Positions 1 through 15,000 of a stretch of DNA of 64,000 nt are shown in pieces. A model generated the notes under the pieces. That model did no database searches. It worked only from the letters and a program-made list of their open reading frames with translations, and had not been told where the DNA came from. Location of the stretch: NCBI GenBank assembly GCA_014871385.1, contig CM026430.1, forward strand, positions 5,063,040 to 5,127,039, read 5' to 3'. Every line of letters begins with the position of its first letter. The first letter of the stretch is position 1. Source of the DNA: Ceratodon purpureus (lineage: Eukaryota; Streptophyta; Bryopsida; Pseudoditrichales; Ditrichaceae). The translations under genes and the position numbers were made by a program.

Positions 1-1
1 C

Positions 2-3000
2 GCTCAGGCAGGGCAGTTCTGGGCGCCTCCATGGAACGCGCCGCAGCCTCCTTACGGCGTTTCCGGACCGTCAACACCTTGGCCGCCTACTCCGGCTCAG
101 ATGTTGTGGGCCCGCCAACATGGTGGTGTGCCACCTATGGGTCCTGGATGGTCCGCACATAACACTGTGGACCCCGCGGGACAACAACAAGGTGGCAGCT
201 CTAGCCAGGATCTACCCGTGCATGGCTCTTCCGGATATGGCGCTGCAGAGAACGTCTCCAACAAAAAGGGCAGGGATCTCGAGCGCAGATCAATTCAGCG
301 CAAGGCAGGTACTGCACTGCAGAGAGCACGCAGAAGGGACGAGTTGGTCGAGATTGTCGTAGACGAAGGAGGGGACATTGTCGCCAACAAGCTCGCCTTC
401 CACAGCGCGATACGGCAGGTAGCTGGGAAGGTCCTCGACGTTAGTGTGATTGAATTCAGCAAGCACCCTCCCGTGGCTATGCAGTGGATCTTGGACGACC
501 TGAGCCAGCAGTTCACATTTAGCCGCCCACTGAAACCTAATTTTGTGCAGAACTACCTCCAAAATGCCCTTGCTGTTGCCCGATACACCTGGCGGAAATG
601 GTGGATTGAGCACAAGACGAGGCACCCATCGTGCCCGCCGGATCGCTACCCCGCTCTAGCGGAGTACTGGTCCACTCCCGCCGCAGAAGCTGAGAGCCAG
701 AGGATGAAGAAGGCGCGGAAGCAACGAAGGAGGTCCCACTCTGCGGGCAGTACCCAATCTGACGGACAAGTCGATCCTTCACCGCAGACGCCGAGCGCCA
801 TTGAGGTGAGTCATGAACGGAACAGGTCCTAAGGGTAGTCGAGGAGCAAGGTCCTGAGGGTAGTCGTGGGGCAAGATTCCAGCTCCTCCAGGTAGTCGTG
901 GGGCAGAGTTTTTCCCCTCAGTGCGCTCCATTGAAGTTAATCCCGTATGTGAGCCACGCTCCATCCATTAGTGTCCTCGCTGAAGGAACTTACGGACTCA
1001 CCAATGCCCATCGTAGGCATACTCTCTTGAAGACTCTTGTAGGTCCCACTCCTGGTTGCTCTCAGAATCTTACGAATACCCTGTGTGTGTTGCTGTTGCC
1101 ATTGGTGGCCTTCCTTCTCTCCAGTCCGACATGTCTATTTTCTCGGACGATGTGGACTGGCTGAATGCGACAGGTCAAGGTGAATCTCTGGACTTCTTTG
1201 AAATAGGGGCGCAGCAGCAGAGCAACCCCGCCATTCCCGCCGATCAGGTTTGACATGGCCCGTGTACCATCCGCTGATAATTCCGCAGTATCATGTTCCT
1301 CCATCCGTGTTATCGGCAATTGCGGACGGGAATTACCGCATGCCTCACTAACAAATGCATTTCTCTCCCTATTGTTTGCTCTCGTGGTACTGTGCAGCAT
1401 CTACTAGGCACCCCGGAGCCTACAATTCGGAGCAATTCAACTCGTTCCTCTGAAGGCGGTGACGCGACGGACCTCCTGCAAGAGCGTATAGTGGGTCTGG
1501 AGCTGTCGGTCTCCCAAGTGAGGTGCACGCTTGTTTCGCAGACTGACGATGTTCGGCACGTGCGATCGGAGCTCCGCGAGATCCTCGGCTGCCTGAAAGG
1601 CCTCATGGCCGAACATGTACAAAATCCTGCACAGTGCAACAAGAGCAAGCCGCTAGAGTCCTCGCAGAATGGTCCGCCCTCGGCCGACTCGACTGTACTC
1701 GTACCCCCCCTTGATCATGCCCCTCCCACAACAACTGCCTCTGACAGTAGCAACGCCCAATTCGATGTGCCCGCCGTGGTCGAAGGTCCTCAGACGCTGC
1801 CAGAGCAGCACGCTGTCGCCCCCCCTGTCCCCGCTCCTGTCATCCAGCATTCAAGAACAAGAGCCATGTCGTTGGCATCAGCGCCTGCACGCACGGCACC
1901 TGCCCTGCCAATGCCCCTGTCACCCGTGCACACGGAAGTTCTGAGAAGTTTGGACCTGAAGAGCAACGACGAAGACGACAGCGGAGACGGCGACGACGAC
2001 AAGGTCTCCGGGAAGGGCCGTGTTCCTACACTTCCAGCAGGTGCATTCTCCGTTAGTCAGTGACTGCGCGCTAACATCCTCTTGGCATCAGAGCGGGAAT
2101 TCTGGTGTGGCAGCGGTGAGCGGTGAGCAGGTGAGCGGTGAGCAAAAAATTTCACCGCCGGCCACCAAAATTTCGTGAAATGGGACCTATTTCCGCGGCA
2201 CCGGGGGGCAAGAAAATTAGGAGGGTACCTCTCCTGAACAAATTCGTGGATTTGAATATCCGATCCGACACTTGCCAAAATTGAACTAGAAATTGGTGGA
2301 AAGCACTTCAGTCTTGAGATCAAAAGTGGCACTCGATGGAGAAGGTAGAGAAGGAAACTGATGTGCCTCTCAAACTTGGGTGACTATTCGGTGGTGAGTA
2401 CATATGTAGGTCGGACTGTGGATAGAGCTGAAAACATGCATGATGATTCCGCGGTTCCTCCAGGAGTTGGATCATAGTGCGAGCTTCGCACTTTCGGAGT
2501 ACTTCCAAAGATTTCAAGTCCGTCGTGGAAACCGAAGAGCTTCACTCCAAGCCAACCAAAGAAAGTCTGGAATGTGTCAAATCCATACGGAGGTGCGGTT
2601 GGGGACGGAAAGATGTACGTGTTACTGCTGCGTAAGCCTTTTGTGCGACCCAGTGTGCCTGCTTCGACGGAGACTGAGATTGCAATTAACCTTCAAGATC
2701 ATGAGGGCTGGGAGAGGCTAGATTTCTTGGAAGAGTACACAGAGAACGACGAAGTTGAGCAATAGCGCATAGGGTAGCGTATGTAAATCACTGCTGTGGT
2801 GAGGCCTGGTAATAGACTTGGAAAGCTTCATGTTATCACAAGAATAGGTTGCAATGAGTGATGACATTTTGGCAATGTCTTGTTAGATTCCCAAATGGCC
2901 GGACTGCGACGATTTGTAACAACTGTGTCGACGAGCAATAAAGGAATGCTTAAGGCTTTGAAGAAAATGTCCTCCATTATATTCCATCATATCATAAGCC

Positions 3001-6000
3001 ACCGTTGCAATTGGGAAGGAATCAGAAGAGGTTTAGGGGGTACCCATAATCAACCTGGGGGCCGGAAACCCCTGTCGGATCAGACATTGACGTTGCATAC
3101 ATTATAGACACTGGGTGTTGCGGACATGGATGTGAAGCAACCCACGAGATGGGCAATATAATTGGCTCCGTGAAGGAAGGCTCCAAGCCCACTAGAATCC
3201 AGAATTACACTGTGTGGACCGGAAAGAAATTGATCAATGTGGGGCACCCACGACATTGTTGAGTGGTCTAAACCCACTATAGGATCCGACAGCCACATTC
3301 AGGGAGTGGTCCAGCTGGGGTAGTGTGGTCAAGGGGATGGAGCCGGAGTGGCATGGGAATCCGACAACCTACTTACTACATCATCCGTAGTGGGTGGTAC
3401 CCGGTCAATTATTAGAGAATATTTGAGTATTGCCCGCACGGGTGCTGGTTCGGTTCGGGGATGAAGAATTCAACATAGACGGCCGCCTGGTGTTCGGAAT
3501 AGTGCTAGATGATGCTTACTTTGTTGTCAATTTGAAAACAAAAAACTTCTTGCCCTTAGTCTCCTTTCATTCTTTGATGCCTTTTATTTTTTATTCACTT
3601 ATATCATGCTTCCATTCATTCAATCTTTCAATCTTTTAATCTTCCAATGTTTGATGTTTATTTTCTTTTGCTTTTCAATTTGGATCAAAATTTATCATGC
3701 TCTCATTCATTATTACTTGCATTCTTTTGGTATTGGACTCACTAAATCTTCTGTTGGCTTAAATTTTATCATGTATTCATTTTTTCTTTGCTTCATTGTT
3801 CAAATTTTTTATGCGGTCAACGTTTTATATTCGAAGATAAAGTTTTACATTAATATATTGTTTTGGAAGGATTTAGTTTAGTACTATAATAACTGGCAGG
3901 ATTGGCACTATTAGAAGTAGCCGTAATAAGCAAATGCAAGAATCTGCTACTTCAAAAATTGGATTTCATATATAATATATAAAATCTGAAATACACATAA
4001 TGACCTCATACTTGATGTCATACTTTATGCACATAGTATATGGAAGTGAAACTCATTAGACATTGCCTCTTACAAAAAATATCCAATATGTTAATTCAAC
4101 TATACCACCTAAGCACCAAGATCAACATCAAAATACTCATTCTCGATGATGATTGGATAGCGGCAATTGCAAAGTTCCTCATCTGGAATGAGCTTGAGAC
4201 CCGTGACACGCTCAAAGATATCTCGTGGGGGCACACAACAAGGCATAATTAGAATGTCAAAGACATCATCCATCGAACTCATAAAGTCTTGGGCGCCATT
4301 GGAGATGTCCACTACCTTTGAAAGCTCTGCAATTGCTCTTCAAAATTCATCCCGCTCGTGCTGAACAAAAACTGTATCATGTCACCTGACCTCTAACTCG
4401 ACCTTTAAGTCCTCACAATAGTATGCGCACACTCAAGCTTGATTTTGTGTTGTTCCATCTAGTGCACAATCTACAGAATTATGGTACAAAGAGGCTATGG
4501 CAACTTGCCGCTTGAATCTTCAAATGAGTTCTACACAACGGAACTTGGGGCGCCCAGACAAAGCCATCGACATCTCAATACAGATTGCTCACAAATTACA
4601 TATTTCTAAACTCAAGAGCATCCAATAATAGAAACAAACTTTAAAATCATCTGACCATTTTAACCCCACTGCCGCAAACACCAAATAGTACGCATGACCT
4701 CACATTTACTCTCAACCTAACCTTTACCCTCGACCTAACATATACCCTCAACCTAACCCTCAATTAGCAAATATCACGGACCTAACATACACCCTCGAAT
4801 AGCAAGGATATCACACACACTCTCACAAGTAACCCTACGGTAGTCCGGACGTCTGAACTCCGGGTATGCATCCGCTCTCCACCCGGCGGCATTGGACACT
4901 TGCTAAAACTCACTGTCGGATCCGACAGACCTCTGAGGACACATCTCCAAACCACCGGGGTAGTTATGAAGCGCGGCGGACGCCCCCGAGGAGCTTCATT
5001 TTCGCAGCAGAGCGATCGCATGATGCTGCTACTGCCTTGACAGCGCCATCGCCGCCTCTCGGACGCCCCCACTGTGAAGAAAGAGGAAACTAGAAGCAGA
5101 GCATCTTAATTGCTGCTACTACTGAGTTTTCACTGCAGCCTGGTCTTTCAGTCCAGCTTTTCAGTCACGCTGAGTGGGGGTGGCGAGAGTGCACACCGAG
5201 GTTCATCAAGTTGGCGCTCTTCGAGACGCCCGCTGGGTTCGCTCTCTTCGAGATGCTCATCGAGGGCAAGCTCGATGCCTCTGAGGTAAGTGTCCAGGTG
5301 TGGAAACTCGTTTTTGAATTGGGATTGGTGAGTTTCGGTCGTGGGTTTTGGTTGATGGGGTTGCTTATCGGGGTTTTGGGTTTGGGTTTGCAGGAGTTGT
5401 ACAAGGAGTTTGAGACTGCGGAGGCTGCTCGGAAGGTATGTTGGGATGGTGATTTGATGAGTGTTTGTTTGTGGGTTTTGTGAAGGATGTTGTGGTTGGA
5501 ATTGATGGTGGTGGGATTTAGGGTTTTGGTTTTGGTGTTGATGAGTCTTGTTTTTGGGGCTGATCATTGAAGAAGTTCTTCGGTTTTGTTCATGATGGTT
5601 GATTTTAAGGTTTCAGCTGTGATACTAGGTTTGCATTTCCTTTTTCTTGAGATCGGTATGGGTGCGGACGTGTGTGGGATCCGGGGATTACTCTTCAGGA
5701 ATGCTGAAGGATGCTTTGCTCTTCACTGCAGAGTCATGCGGGGCTGTTCAATCTCTGTATTGTGGTTTTGATTGCTGTCAATAGCCGGCTTATTTTTGAG
5801 AATTTAATGAAGGTGAGTGGTCTTCTTTATGGCTTGGTTATGACGTGTTTTGGTCGCAATGTTGTTATTTCTTAAATCCGTGAAGATGCTGACGTTTTGA
5901 TTATTCCGATTCTGATTTGAGTCTGGGTTTTTGACAGTATGGATTGCTGATCAATTCCGGTTTTTGGTTCAGCTCTAAGAGTGCTCGCGATTGGCCACTC

Positions 6001-9000
6001 TTGATATGTTGGTGGGTACTACTGACATATGAAGAATAATAACGATACATGTGCGCCCCTTGGGAGAAAAGAGGCATTGCTGGGTCTTCAGTGAGAGCTT
6101 TAACCTGAATGCAGCACAAGGCAAACTTAATCATGGACAGAGTGCGCAAAAACAGAAACAACTATACTCAGAAGGCAAAGAGTGCTAGTGCTCATGTCAA
6201 CAGTACAGGACCTAAATGATAGATTGAGAGGGATGTTAACCTTGTCACGAATAAGATGCAAAATCGCCAGCGGTACCAAGACATCTAATACAAAGACCTT
6301 CCTTGAGGACACCATCTGCAACGAACCCAAAATATAAGCATTTTAACATTTAGTTTCGTGGCGTTAATTATATAAGCAGATGTTCATACATAGAAGATAC
6401 GAAGAAATAGACGAGTTGGAATAGCAAGTACTACTTCTTACCAGAGAAAAAGGGAGACTTGTTGATATCCTCCGCAATGTGACTTAAGAACAAAGTTCCG
6501 TATCTGTCAAACCCAAATTGATTACGGAAGGCTATTGTCACAAACAATCCAAACCAAAATACTTTAAGACCATGTGATTGAGAGTGCACGAGACATACGA
6601 CTACAATCTCAGAAAGGCAAATCAGGGTTGTGATAATCTCTTACTCCTTGATCTCTTCAGGTGTTTTCGGCTTCAGACGAGGAATAAACTCGGACCAGCT
6701 GAAATCCCCTAAACCAAACCTGTGCACATGAATGATACATTGTTTCGAGTTTTAGATCAAGAGGGCATCCATTAATGAATAACTCATTGCTTGAAAACAC
6801 AAGTTCCTTCACAAGATATCCTTCGAGTCATCTAACTACCTATCTCTGGTACATCCATACTCAAGCTCACCTCATCAAGACATTCACAAACACAGAGCGT
6901 TGCCTATGGTTGAAGCCCAGGACCCTGAGGTCTCGGCCTTCTCCTTCCATTAACGGAGCTGGTTCACCTGTGGCACGTTCTACACATGTAGCGATCAAAC
7001 CAAAAATTTAATAACCGTGGGAATCATTAGAACCAATTCACGGCACTGGCACTAGCTAAAAACCAAGACGAAACTTGTCCCTCTCAAGCTCTATCCAAAT
7101 GAACATAAGCCATTAACTAAATTGAAACTGTGACCTCCTTGATTTGTTTCATGTAGAAGCAAATAACATAGCAGCAGAATATCAATAAATACTTCAATAG
7201 TGGCAGTACAGTAACAAAAAGAATTCCAGAGCGTACCACTCTTTTCTTTGATGGTTGCAACTTTTTACTACTTCCCACAACTTCACCAGGTTCTCCATAT
7301 GAGTTAGTGACTGCTTTCTTAAAATTACATTATGGTTGAAAAGTGTGCTTGAATGGTGGCAGGGTGCAATCCGCATTGTTGCAAGGTCTTGTATTGATAC
7401 TCATTGCACTAACTGGGTGGATGAAGCTTTTGTCTTACGCTCACGCTAACAAGGACGTGCGAGAAATACTGGAAGATGGGGAAAAGGTATGTTGATGTTT
7501 TTCATTATCTATATTTGCTAGCTGCTCGAATATTATTGTCAAATGTGAGTTTTACTTGATCTTCTCTACTTTCGACACTTTTAACATTTGGACCGCTATC
7601 TAGAGTCATGACCATGCACAAGTGGCTGGATCTTTTTGGTAGCTGATAAGTTTTGTTGGGTTTGTTGCAGCCCGACATACCGCAGCATGCAGAAAATGTT
7701 GAGTATTTGGATAATCTCACAATAAAAAATATTGCTTACTTCATGCTTGCTCCCACTCTGCGTTATCAGGTATTTATTTTAAAACCTATACGCAGCGAAA
7801 AATGTGATCAACTGTTTTTTGGGCAAGGTTTGTGTCTGTAGTCTAGGTGCTCTGAGTATAAATCAATTTGAGATGTGGTTACGAATTGTGTGTTTTTTTT
7901 CGAACAGTTGCCATTTCTGTCATTTCTGTCATTCTAGTATCTGTCTTAGAGATGTTTTCTGACAAGAACAATTCTCTCTACGCACTCGTACTAAGTTGGT
8001 GATTTGTTGTATTTTCAGTTATGCTACCCCGTTCTGAAACAGTTCGAAAAGGCTGGGTGCTACGGCAAGCAGGGAAGTTGGTTGTATTTTTGGGTTTGAT
8101 AGGTTTGAGCAGGTACAGTTCTTCTGGTCTTTTCCTAGTCTATCCTGCATTTTAGAGTTGATATTAGAGTGAACTTCCATTTGCAGTCACTTCCTGTAGA
8201 TTTTCTTTGACTTTGGGTTTTAACCAGGAAATTCTTAATGCACAGCTTAATTTCTGAAGAGTGGAATTTCCACTGAATTTTTTGACCGGAATCATTATGA
8301 TGGTTTTTATTTTTATTTTTTGAAGTTCTATAGTTCTCTAATAATATCCGCAATTGCATGGTACCATGCATGGATTCTGGGTGTCCTTGTTTGTAGGTTG
8401 CTTAATCTTACGTTGATGTTTACTTCATAACTCTCTGTACCTGTCTTGCACTATATAAACCCTAGTGTGTCCAAATCTCAGCACCCACTCAAGGGCAATT
8501 ATCTTTATGCAGCAGAAAGGATATTGAAGCTTTCCATTCCAGTGCTCTATGTTTGGCTCTGCATGTTCTACTGCTTGTTTCATATTTGGTACGTCTACGA
8601 ATGTCGCACCTTGCTTCTCAAACGCCTATATGAATTAGACCTGGAGATTTTTTGCGATGTTGAGTTTTACGAATGAAATTCCTATCAATTTGGGTGAAAT
8701 ATTTTACTTATCATACCCAATCCGTTATTGGGGCCGGCATGAATAAAGTGTCCATTTGTGGTGCCTTTGACCTGGTGCCTTTGACCCGGTGCATCTACTT
8801 CACAAGATCCACTCTTAATCCAAGGCCCTTCTTCAACATTATGAAAACAAAAAACTTCTTGCCTTTGTGCCTTGTCCAAGAAATTTATTCTCTTAGAGCT
8901 CAATTTAGCGCTACAACTTTACCTATACCTATGAGAAAATAAGCTACAATATTTGAACAAGTGCTTCAAAAATTGTACAAATGAACACAAATTTTCCACA

Positions 9001-12000
9001 TCTCCACAAAATCACAAGTGCCAAAAAATGGTTGTCCGATCCTAAAGCTCAATTTAGCGCTACAACTTTACCTATACCTATGAGAAAATTAGCTACAATA
9101 TTTGAACAAGTGCTTCAAAAATTGTACAAATGAACACAAATTTTCCACATCCCGACGAAATCACAAGTGCCAAAAAATGGAATATTGACATGTTGATTTA
9201 CTCAGGAGACAATGGCCCGAGCCGCTGAGGAGGCAGTGCAGCTCTGGATAACAGACCACCCTGACCAAGACACCGGGGCTGAGATGAAGAATGCTGTAGA
9301 GAAAGCAGTCAAATATGCAAAGGATAAGCTGCAAAGCAAGTTCAATAAGGAGCAGTCGGTGGCGAATTTGGCGCACGGAAAGGCGTTTCATGCTGAGGTA
9401 TGTCTCCAAATTTGGGCAAGGGTCCCGTAAAACTGAGAGCTTAAAAGAGCATTGTCGGATCCGACATTCGTCTTTTTGTTGAAGTAATATCATCGTATTG
9501 TGTGTTTCTTAAATATTATTGTGGAAAATCTCTGCTGTTAAGTGAGGTATTCTTATAAATTTGGGCAAGGGTCTTGTAAAACTGAGAGCTTAAAAGAGCA
9601 TTTTCGGATCCGACATTTGTAATTTTGTTCAAGTAATATCGTGGTATTGTGTGTCCCTCAAAATTTATTGTCAAAAAAAAGTGTTGTCCCGTGAGGTATG
9701 TCTCCGAATTTGGGCAAAGGTCTTGTAAAACTGAGAGCTTAAAAGAGCATTGTCGGATCCGACATTCGTATTTTTGTTCAAGTAATATTGTGGTATAGTG
9801 TGTCCCTCAAAATTTATTGTCAAAAAAAAGTGTTGTCCCGTGAGGTATGTCTCCGAATTTGGGCAAGGGTCTTGTAAAACTGAGAGCTTAAAAGAGCATT
9901 GTCGGATCCGACATTCGTATTTTTGTTCAAGTAATATCGTGGTATTGTGTGTCCCTCAAAATTTATTGTCAAAAAAAAGTGTTGTCCCGTGAGGTATGTC
10001 TCCGAATTTGGGCAAGGGTCTTGTAAAACTGAGAGCTTAAAAGAGCATTGTCGGATCCGACAGTCGTAATTTGGTTCAAGTAATATCGCGGTACTGAGTG
10101 TCCCTCAAATTTTATTGTCAAAAATCTCTGCTGTTTAGTGAACTATTTTTATAAATTTGGGCAAGGGTCTTGTAAAACTGAGAGGTCAAAAATGCATTGT
10201 CGGATCCGACAGTCGTAATTTGGTTCAAGTAATATCGCGATACTGTGTGTCCAGGAAATTTTAGTCTCCAAATTCTCTGCTGTTCAGTGAGCTTTTTTTA
10301 TAAATTTGGGCAAGGGTTTCGTAAAACTAAGAGGTCAAAAATGCATTGTCGGATCCGACAGTCGTAATTTGGTTCAAGTAATATCGTGGTACTGTGTGTC
10401 CAGGAAATTTTATTCTCCAAATTCTCTGCTGTTCAGTGAGCTTTTTTTATAAATTTGGGCAAGGGTCTCGTAAAACTAAGAGGTTAAAAATGCATTGTCG
10501 GATCCGACAGTCGTAATTTTGTTCAAGTAATATCGTGGTACTGTGTGTCCAGGAAATTTTATTCTCCAAATTCTCTGCTGTTCAGTGAGCTTTTTTTATA
10601 AATTTGGGCAAGGGTCTCGTAAAACTAAGAGGTCAAAAATGCATTGTCGGATCCGACAGTCGTAATTTTGTTCAAGTAATATCACGGTACCATGTTAAAT
10701 TGTATGGTAAAATGTCAATTATCACCCAATTATTGGACAAATGAGCTTATATTCATGATACCGGCGTTAAAAACTAACTCTATATGCTAGAATTCGCGAA
10801 AATAGTGCAAGTCCGGTGATATTTGAACTACCACAAATCGTATTGTAGGATCCGACAATGGTTTTCGGGAAACTAAAAAACCAAGGTTCATCAAAAAGTT
10901 TGATCTTCAAAATGCTCTGTAGGATCCGACAGCGGTTTTTTCGGTTTTCAAATGTTGAGGGGATGTCGTTTTTTTCCGCATGCATGTCGCTTAACTTTGA
11001 TAATCGGTGACAATCAACTAAGATTTTTGCGAGGGATCTTCAAAAAGTTTGATCTTCAAAATGCTCTGTAGGATCCGACAGCGGTTTTTTTCGGTTTTCA
11101 AATGTTGAGGGGATGTCGTTTTTTTCCGCATGCATGTCGCGTAACTTTGATAATCAGTGACAATCAATTATGATTTTTGCGAGGGGTCTTCAAAAAGTTT
11201 GATCTTCAAAATGCTCTGTAGGATCCGACAGCGGTTTTTTCGGTTTTCAAATGTTGAGGGGATGTCGTTTTTTTCCGCATGCATGTCGCGTAACTTTGAT
11301 AATCAGTGACAATCAATTATGATTTTTGCGAGGGGTCTTCAAAAAGTTTGATCTTCAAAATGCTCTGTGGGATCCGACAGCGGTTTTTTCGGTTTTCAAA
11401 TGTTGAGGGGATGTCGTTTTTTTCCGCATGCATGTCGCGTAACTTTGATAATCAGTGACAATCAATTATGATTTTTGCGAGGGGTCTTCAAAAAGTTTGA
11501 TCTTCAAAATGCTCTGTAGGATCCGACAGCGGTTTTTCCGGTTTTCAAATGTTGAGGGGATGTTGTTTTTTTTCCGCATGCATGTCGCTTAACTTTGATA
11601 ATCGGTGACAATCAACTAAGATTTTTGCGAGGGATCTTCAAAAAGTTTGATCTTCAAAATGCTCTGTAGGATCCGACAGCGGTTTTTCCGGTTTTCAAAT
11701 GTTGAGGGGATGTTGTTTTTTTCGGGATACATGTCGCGTAACATTGATAATCGGTGACAATCAATTATGATTTTTGCGAGGGGTCTTCAAAAAGTTTGAT
11801 CTTCAAAATGCTCTGTAGGATCCGACAGCGGTTTTTTCGGTTTTCAAATGTTGAGGGGATGTCGTTTTTTTCCGCATGCATGTCGCGCAACTTTGATAAT
11901 CGGTGACAATCAACTATGATTTTTGCGAGGGGTCTTCAAAAAGTTTGATCTTCAAAATGCTCTGTAGGATCCGACAGCGGTTTTTCCGGTTTTCAAATGT

Positions 12001-15000
12001 TGAGGGGATGTTGTTTTTTTCGGGATACATGTCGCGTAACATTGATAATCGGTGACAATCAACTATGATTTTTGCGAGGGGTCTTCAAAAAGTTTGATCT
12101 TCAAAATGCTTTGTAGGATCCGACAGCGGTTTTTCTGGTTTTCAAATGTAGAGGGGATGTTGTTTTTTTCGGGATACATGTCGTGTAATAGTGATAATCG
12201 GTGACAATCAATTATGATTTTTGCGAGGGGTCTTCAAAATGTTTGATCTTCAAAATGCTCTGTAGGATCCGACAATAGTTTTTTCGGTTTACAAATGTTG
12301 AGGGGATGTTGTTCTTTTCCGGATACATGTCGCGTAACATTGATAATCGGTGACAATCAACTATGATTTTTGCGAGGGGTCTTCAAAAAGTTTGATCTTC
12401 AAATTGCTGTGTTGGATCCGACAACGGTTTTCTCGGTGCTTAAATGTTGAGGGGATGTCGTTTTTTTCCGGATACATGTCGTGTAACTTTGATAATCGGT
12501 GTTTAAATGTTGTGGGGATGTTTTTTTTTTTCCAGATTCATGTCGTGTAACTTTGATAATCGGTGACAATCAATTGAGATTATTGTGAGTGGTTAACAGA
12601 AAGTTTGATCTCAAAACTGCTATGTAGAATCGGACAACGGTTTTTTCGGTGCTCAAATGTTGTGGGGATTTCGTTTTTTTCTAGATGCATGTCGTGTGAG
12701 TTTGATAATCGGTGACAATCAATTGAGATTATTGTCAGGGATGATCAGAAAGTTTGATCTCTAAACGGCTCTGTAGGATCAGACAACAGTTTTTTCGGTG
12801 CTCAAATGTTGTGGAGATGTCGTTTTTTTCTAAATGCATGTCGTGTAACTTTGATGATCGGTGACAATCAATTGACATTATTGTCAGGGATGATCTCAAA
12901 GTTTGATCTCTAAACTGCTATGTAGGATCGGACAACGGTTTTTTCGGTGCTCAAATGTTGTGGGGATTTCGTTTTTTTCTAGATGCATGTCGTGTGAGTT
13001 TGATAATCGGTGACAATCAATTGAGATTATTGTCAGGGATGATCAGAAAGTTTGATCTCTAAACGGCTCTGTAGGATCAGACAACAGTTTTTTCGGTGCT
13101 CAAATGTTGTGGAGATGTCGTTTTTTTCTAGATGCATCTCATGTAAGTTTGATAATCAATGACAATCAATTGGGATTATTGTCAGGGATGATTAGAAAGT
13201 TTGATCTCTAAACCGCTCTCTAGGATCAGACAATAGTTTTTTCGGTGCTCAAATGTTGTGGGGATTTCGTTTTTTTCTAGATGCATGTTGTGTGAGTTTG
13301 ATAATCGGTGACAATCATTGGGATTATTGTCAGGGATGATTAGAAAGTTTGATCTCTAAACCGCTCTCTAGGATCGGACAACGGTTTTTTCGGTGCTCAA
13401 ATGTTGTGGAGATGTCGTTTTTTTCTAGATGCATCTCATGTAAGTTTCATAATCAATGACAATCAATTGGGATTATTGTCACGGATGATCAGAAAGTTTG
13501 ATCTCGGAACTGCTATGTAGGATCGGACAACAGTTTTTTCGGTGCTCAAATGTTGTGGGGATTTCGTTTTTTTCTAGATGCATGTTGTGTGAGTTTGATA
13601 ATCGGTGACAATCAATTGAGATTATTGTCAGGGATGATCAGAAAGTTTGATCTCTAAACGGCTCTGTAGGATCAGACAACAGTTTTTTCGGTGCTCAAAT
13701 GTTGTGGAGATGTCGTTTTTTTCTAGATGCATCTCATGTAAGTTTGATAATCAATGACAATCAATTGGGATTATTGTCAGGGATGATTAGAAAGTTTGAT
13801 CTCTAAACCGCTCTCTAGGATCAGACAATAGTTTTTTCGGTGCTCAAATGTTGTGGGGATTTCGTTTTTTTCTAGATGCATGTTGTGTGAGTTTGATAAT
13901 CGGTGACAATCAATTGAGATTATTGTCAGGGATGATCAGAAAGTTTGATCTCTAAACGGCTCTGCAGGATCGGACAACGGTTTTTTCGGTGCTCAAATGT
14001 TGTGGAGATGTCGTTTTTTTCTAGATGCATCTCATGTAAGTTTGATAATCAATGACAATCAATTGGGATTATTGTCACGGATGATCAGAAAGTTTGATCT
14101 CGGAACTGCTATGTAGGATCGGACAACAGTTTTTTCGGTGCTCAAATGTTGTAGGGATTTCGTTTTTTTTTCGGGATGCATGTTGTCTAACTTTGATGAT
14201 CGGTGACAATCAATTGAGATGATTGTCAGGGATGATCAGAAAGTTTGATCTCGGAACTGCTATGTTGGAGCCGACAACGGTTTTTCGGTGCTCAAATGTT
14301 GTGGGGATGTCGTGTTTTTCTAGATGCATGTCGTGTAACTTTGATGATCGGTGACAATCAATTGAGATTATTGTGAGGGGTCATTAGAAAGTTTGATCTC
14401 GAAACTGCTATGTAGGAGCCGACAACGGTTTTTCGGTGCTCAAATGTTGTGGGGATGTCGTTTTTTTCCGGATGCATGTCGTCTAACTTTGATGATCGGT
14501 GACAATCAATTGAGATGTTTGTCAGGGATGATCAGAAAGTTTGATCTCGGAAGTGCTCCGTAGGATCGCACAACGATTTTTTCGGTGCTCAAATGTTGTG
14601 AGGATGTCGTGTTTTTCTAGATGCATGTCGTGTTAGTTTGATAATCGGTGACAATCAATTGAGATTATTGTGAGGGGTCATCAGAAAGTTTGATCTCGAA
14701 ACTGCTATGTTGGAGCCGACAACGGTTTTTTGGTACTCAAATGTTGTGGGGATGTCATTTTTTTTGGAATCCATGTCGTGTAAGTTTGATTAAGTTGGAT
14801 GGATTTGCAGATAAAGAATCACTTTGACAAACATCCGGCAAAGGTGGAGATGATTTTGGACAAGTTGCTTATGGTGGCCAGTGCTGTAGCATCACCAAAA
14901 GCGAAGGCAAAGTGGTTGAGGATGTGGAACGGGTCAGAAAGTTTGCGAAAGACATTATAGTTTCTTGCGACTCTGTGCTCGGAGAATGTGCTCGGCCCAT

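Noticed and set aside
4700..4770. Telomere-like CCCTAA words
   Set aside because: Irregular units such as CCTAACCTTTACCCTCGACC; no true TTTAGGG array.
9398..14780. Regular repeats resembling a CRISPR array
   Set aside because: Units are contiguous 149-bp tandem repeats without unique spacers, in a plant nuclear context; they are satellites.
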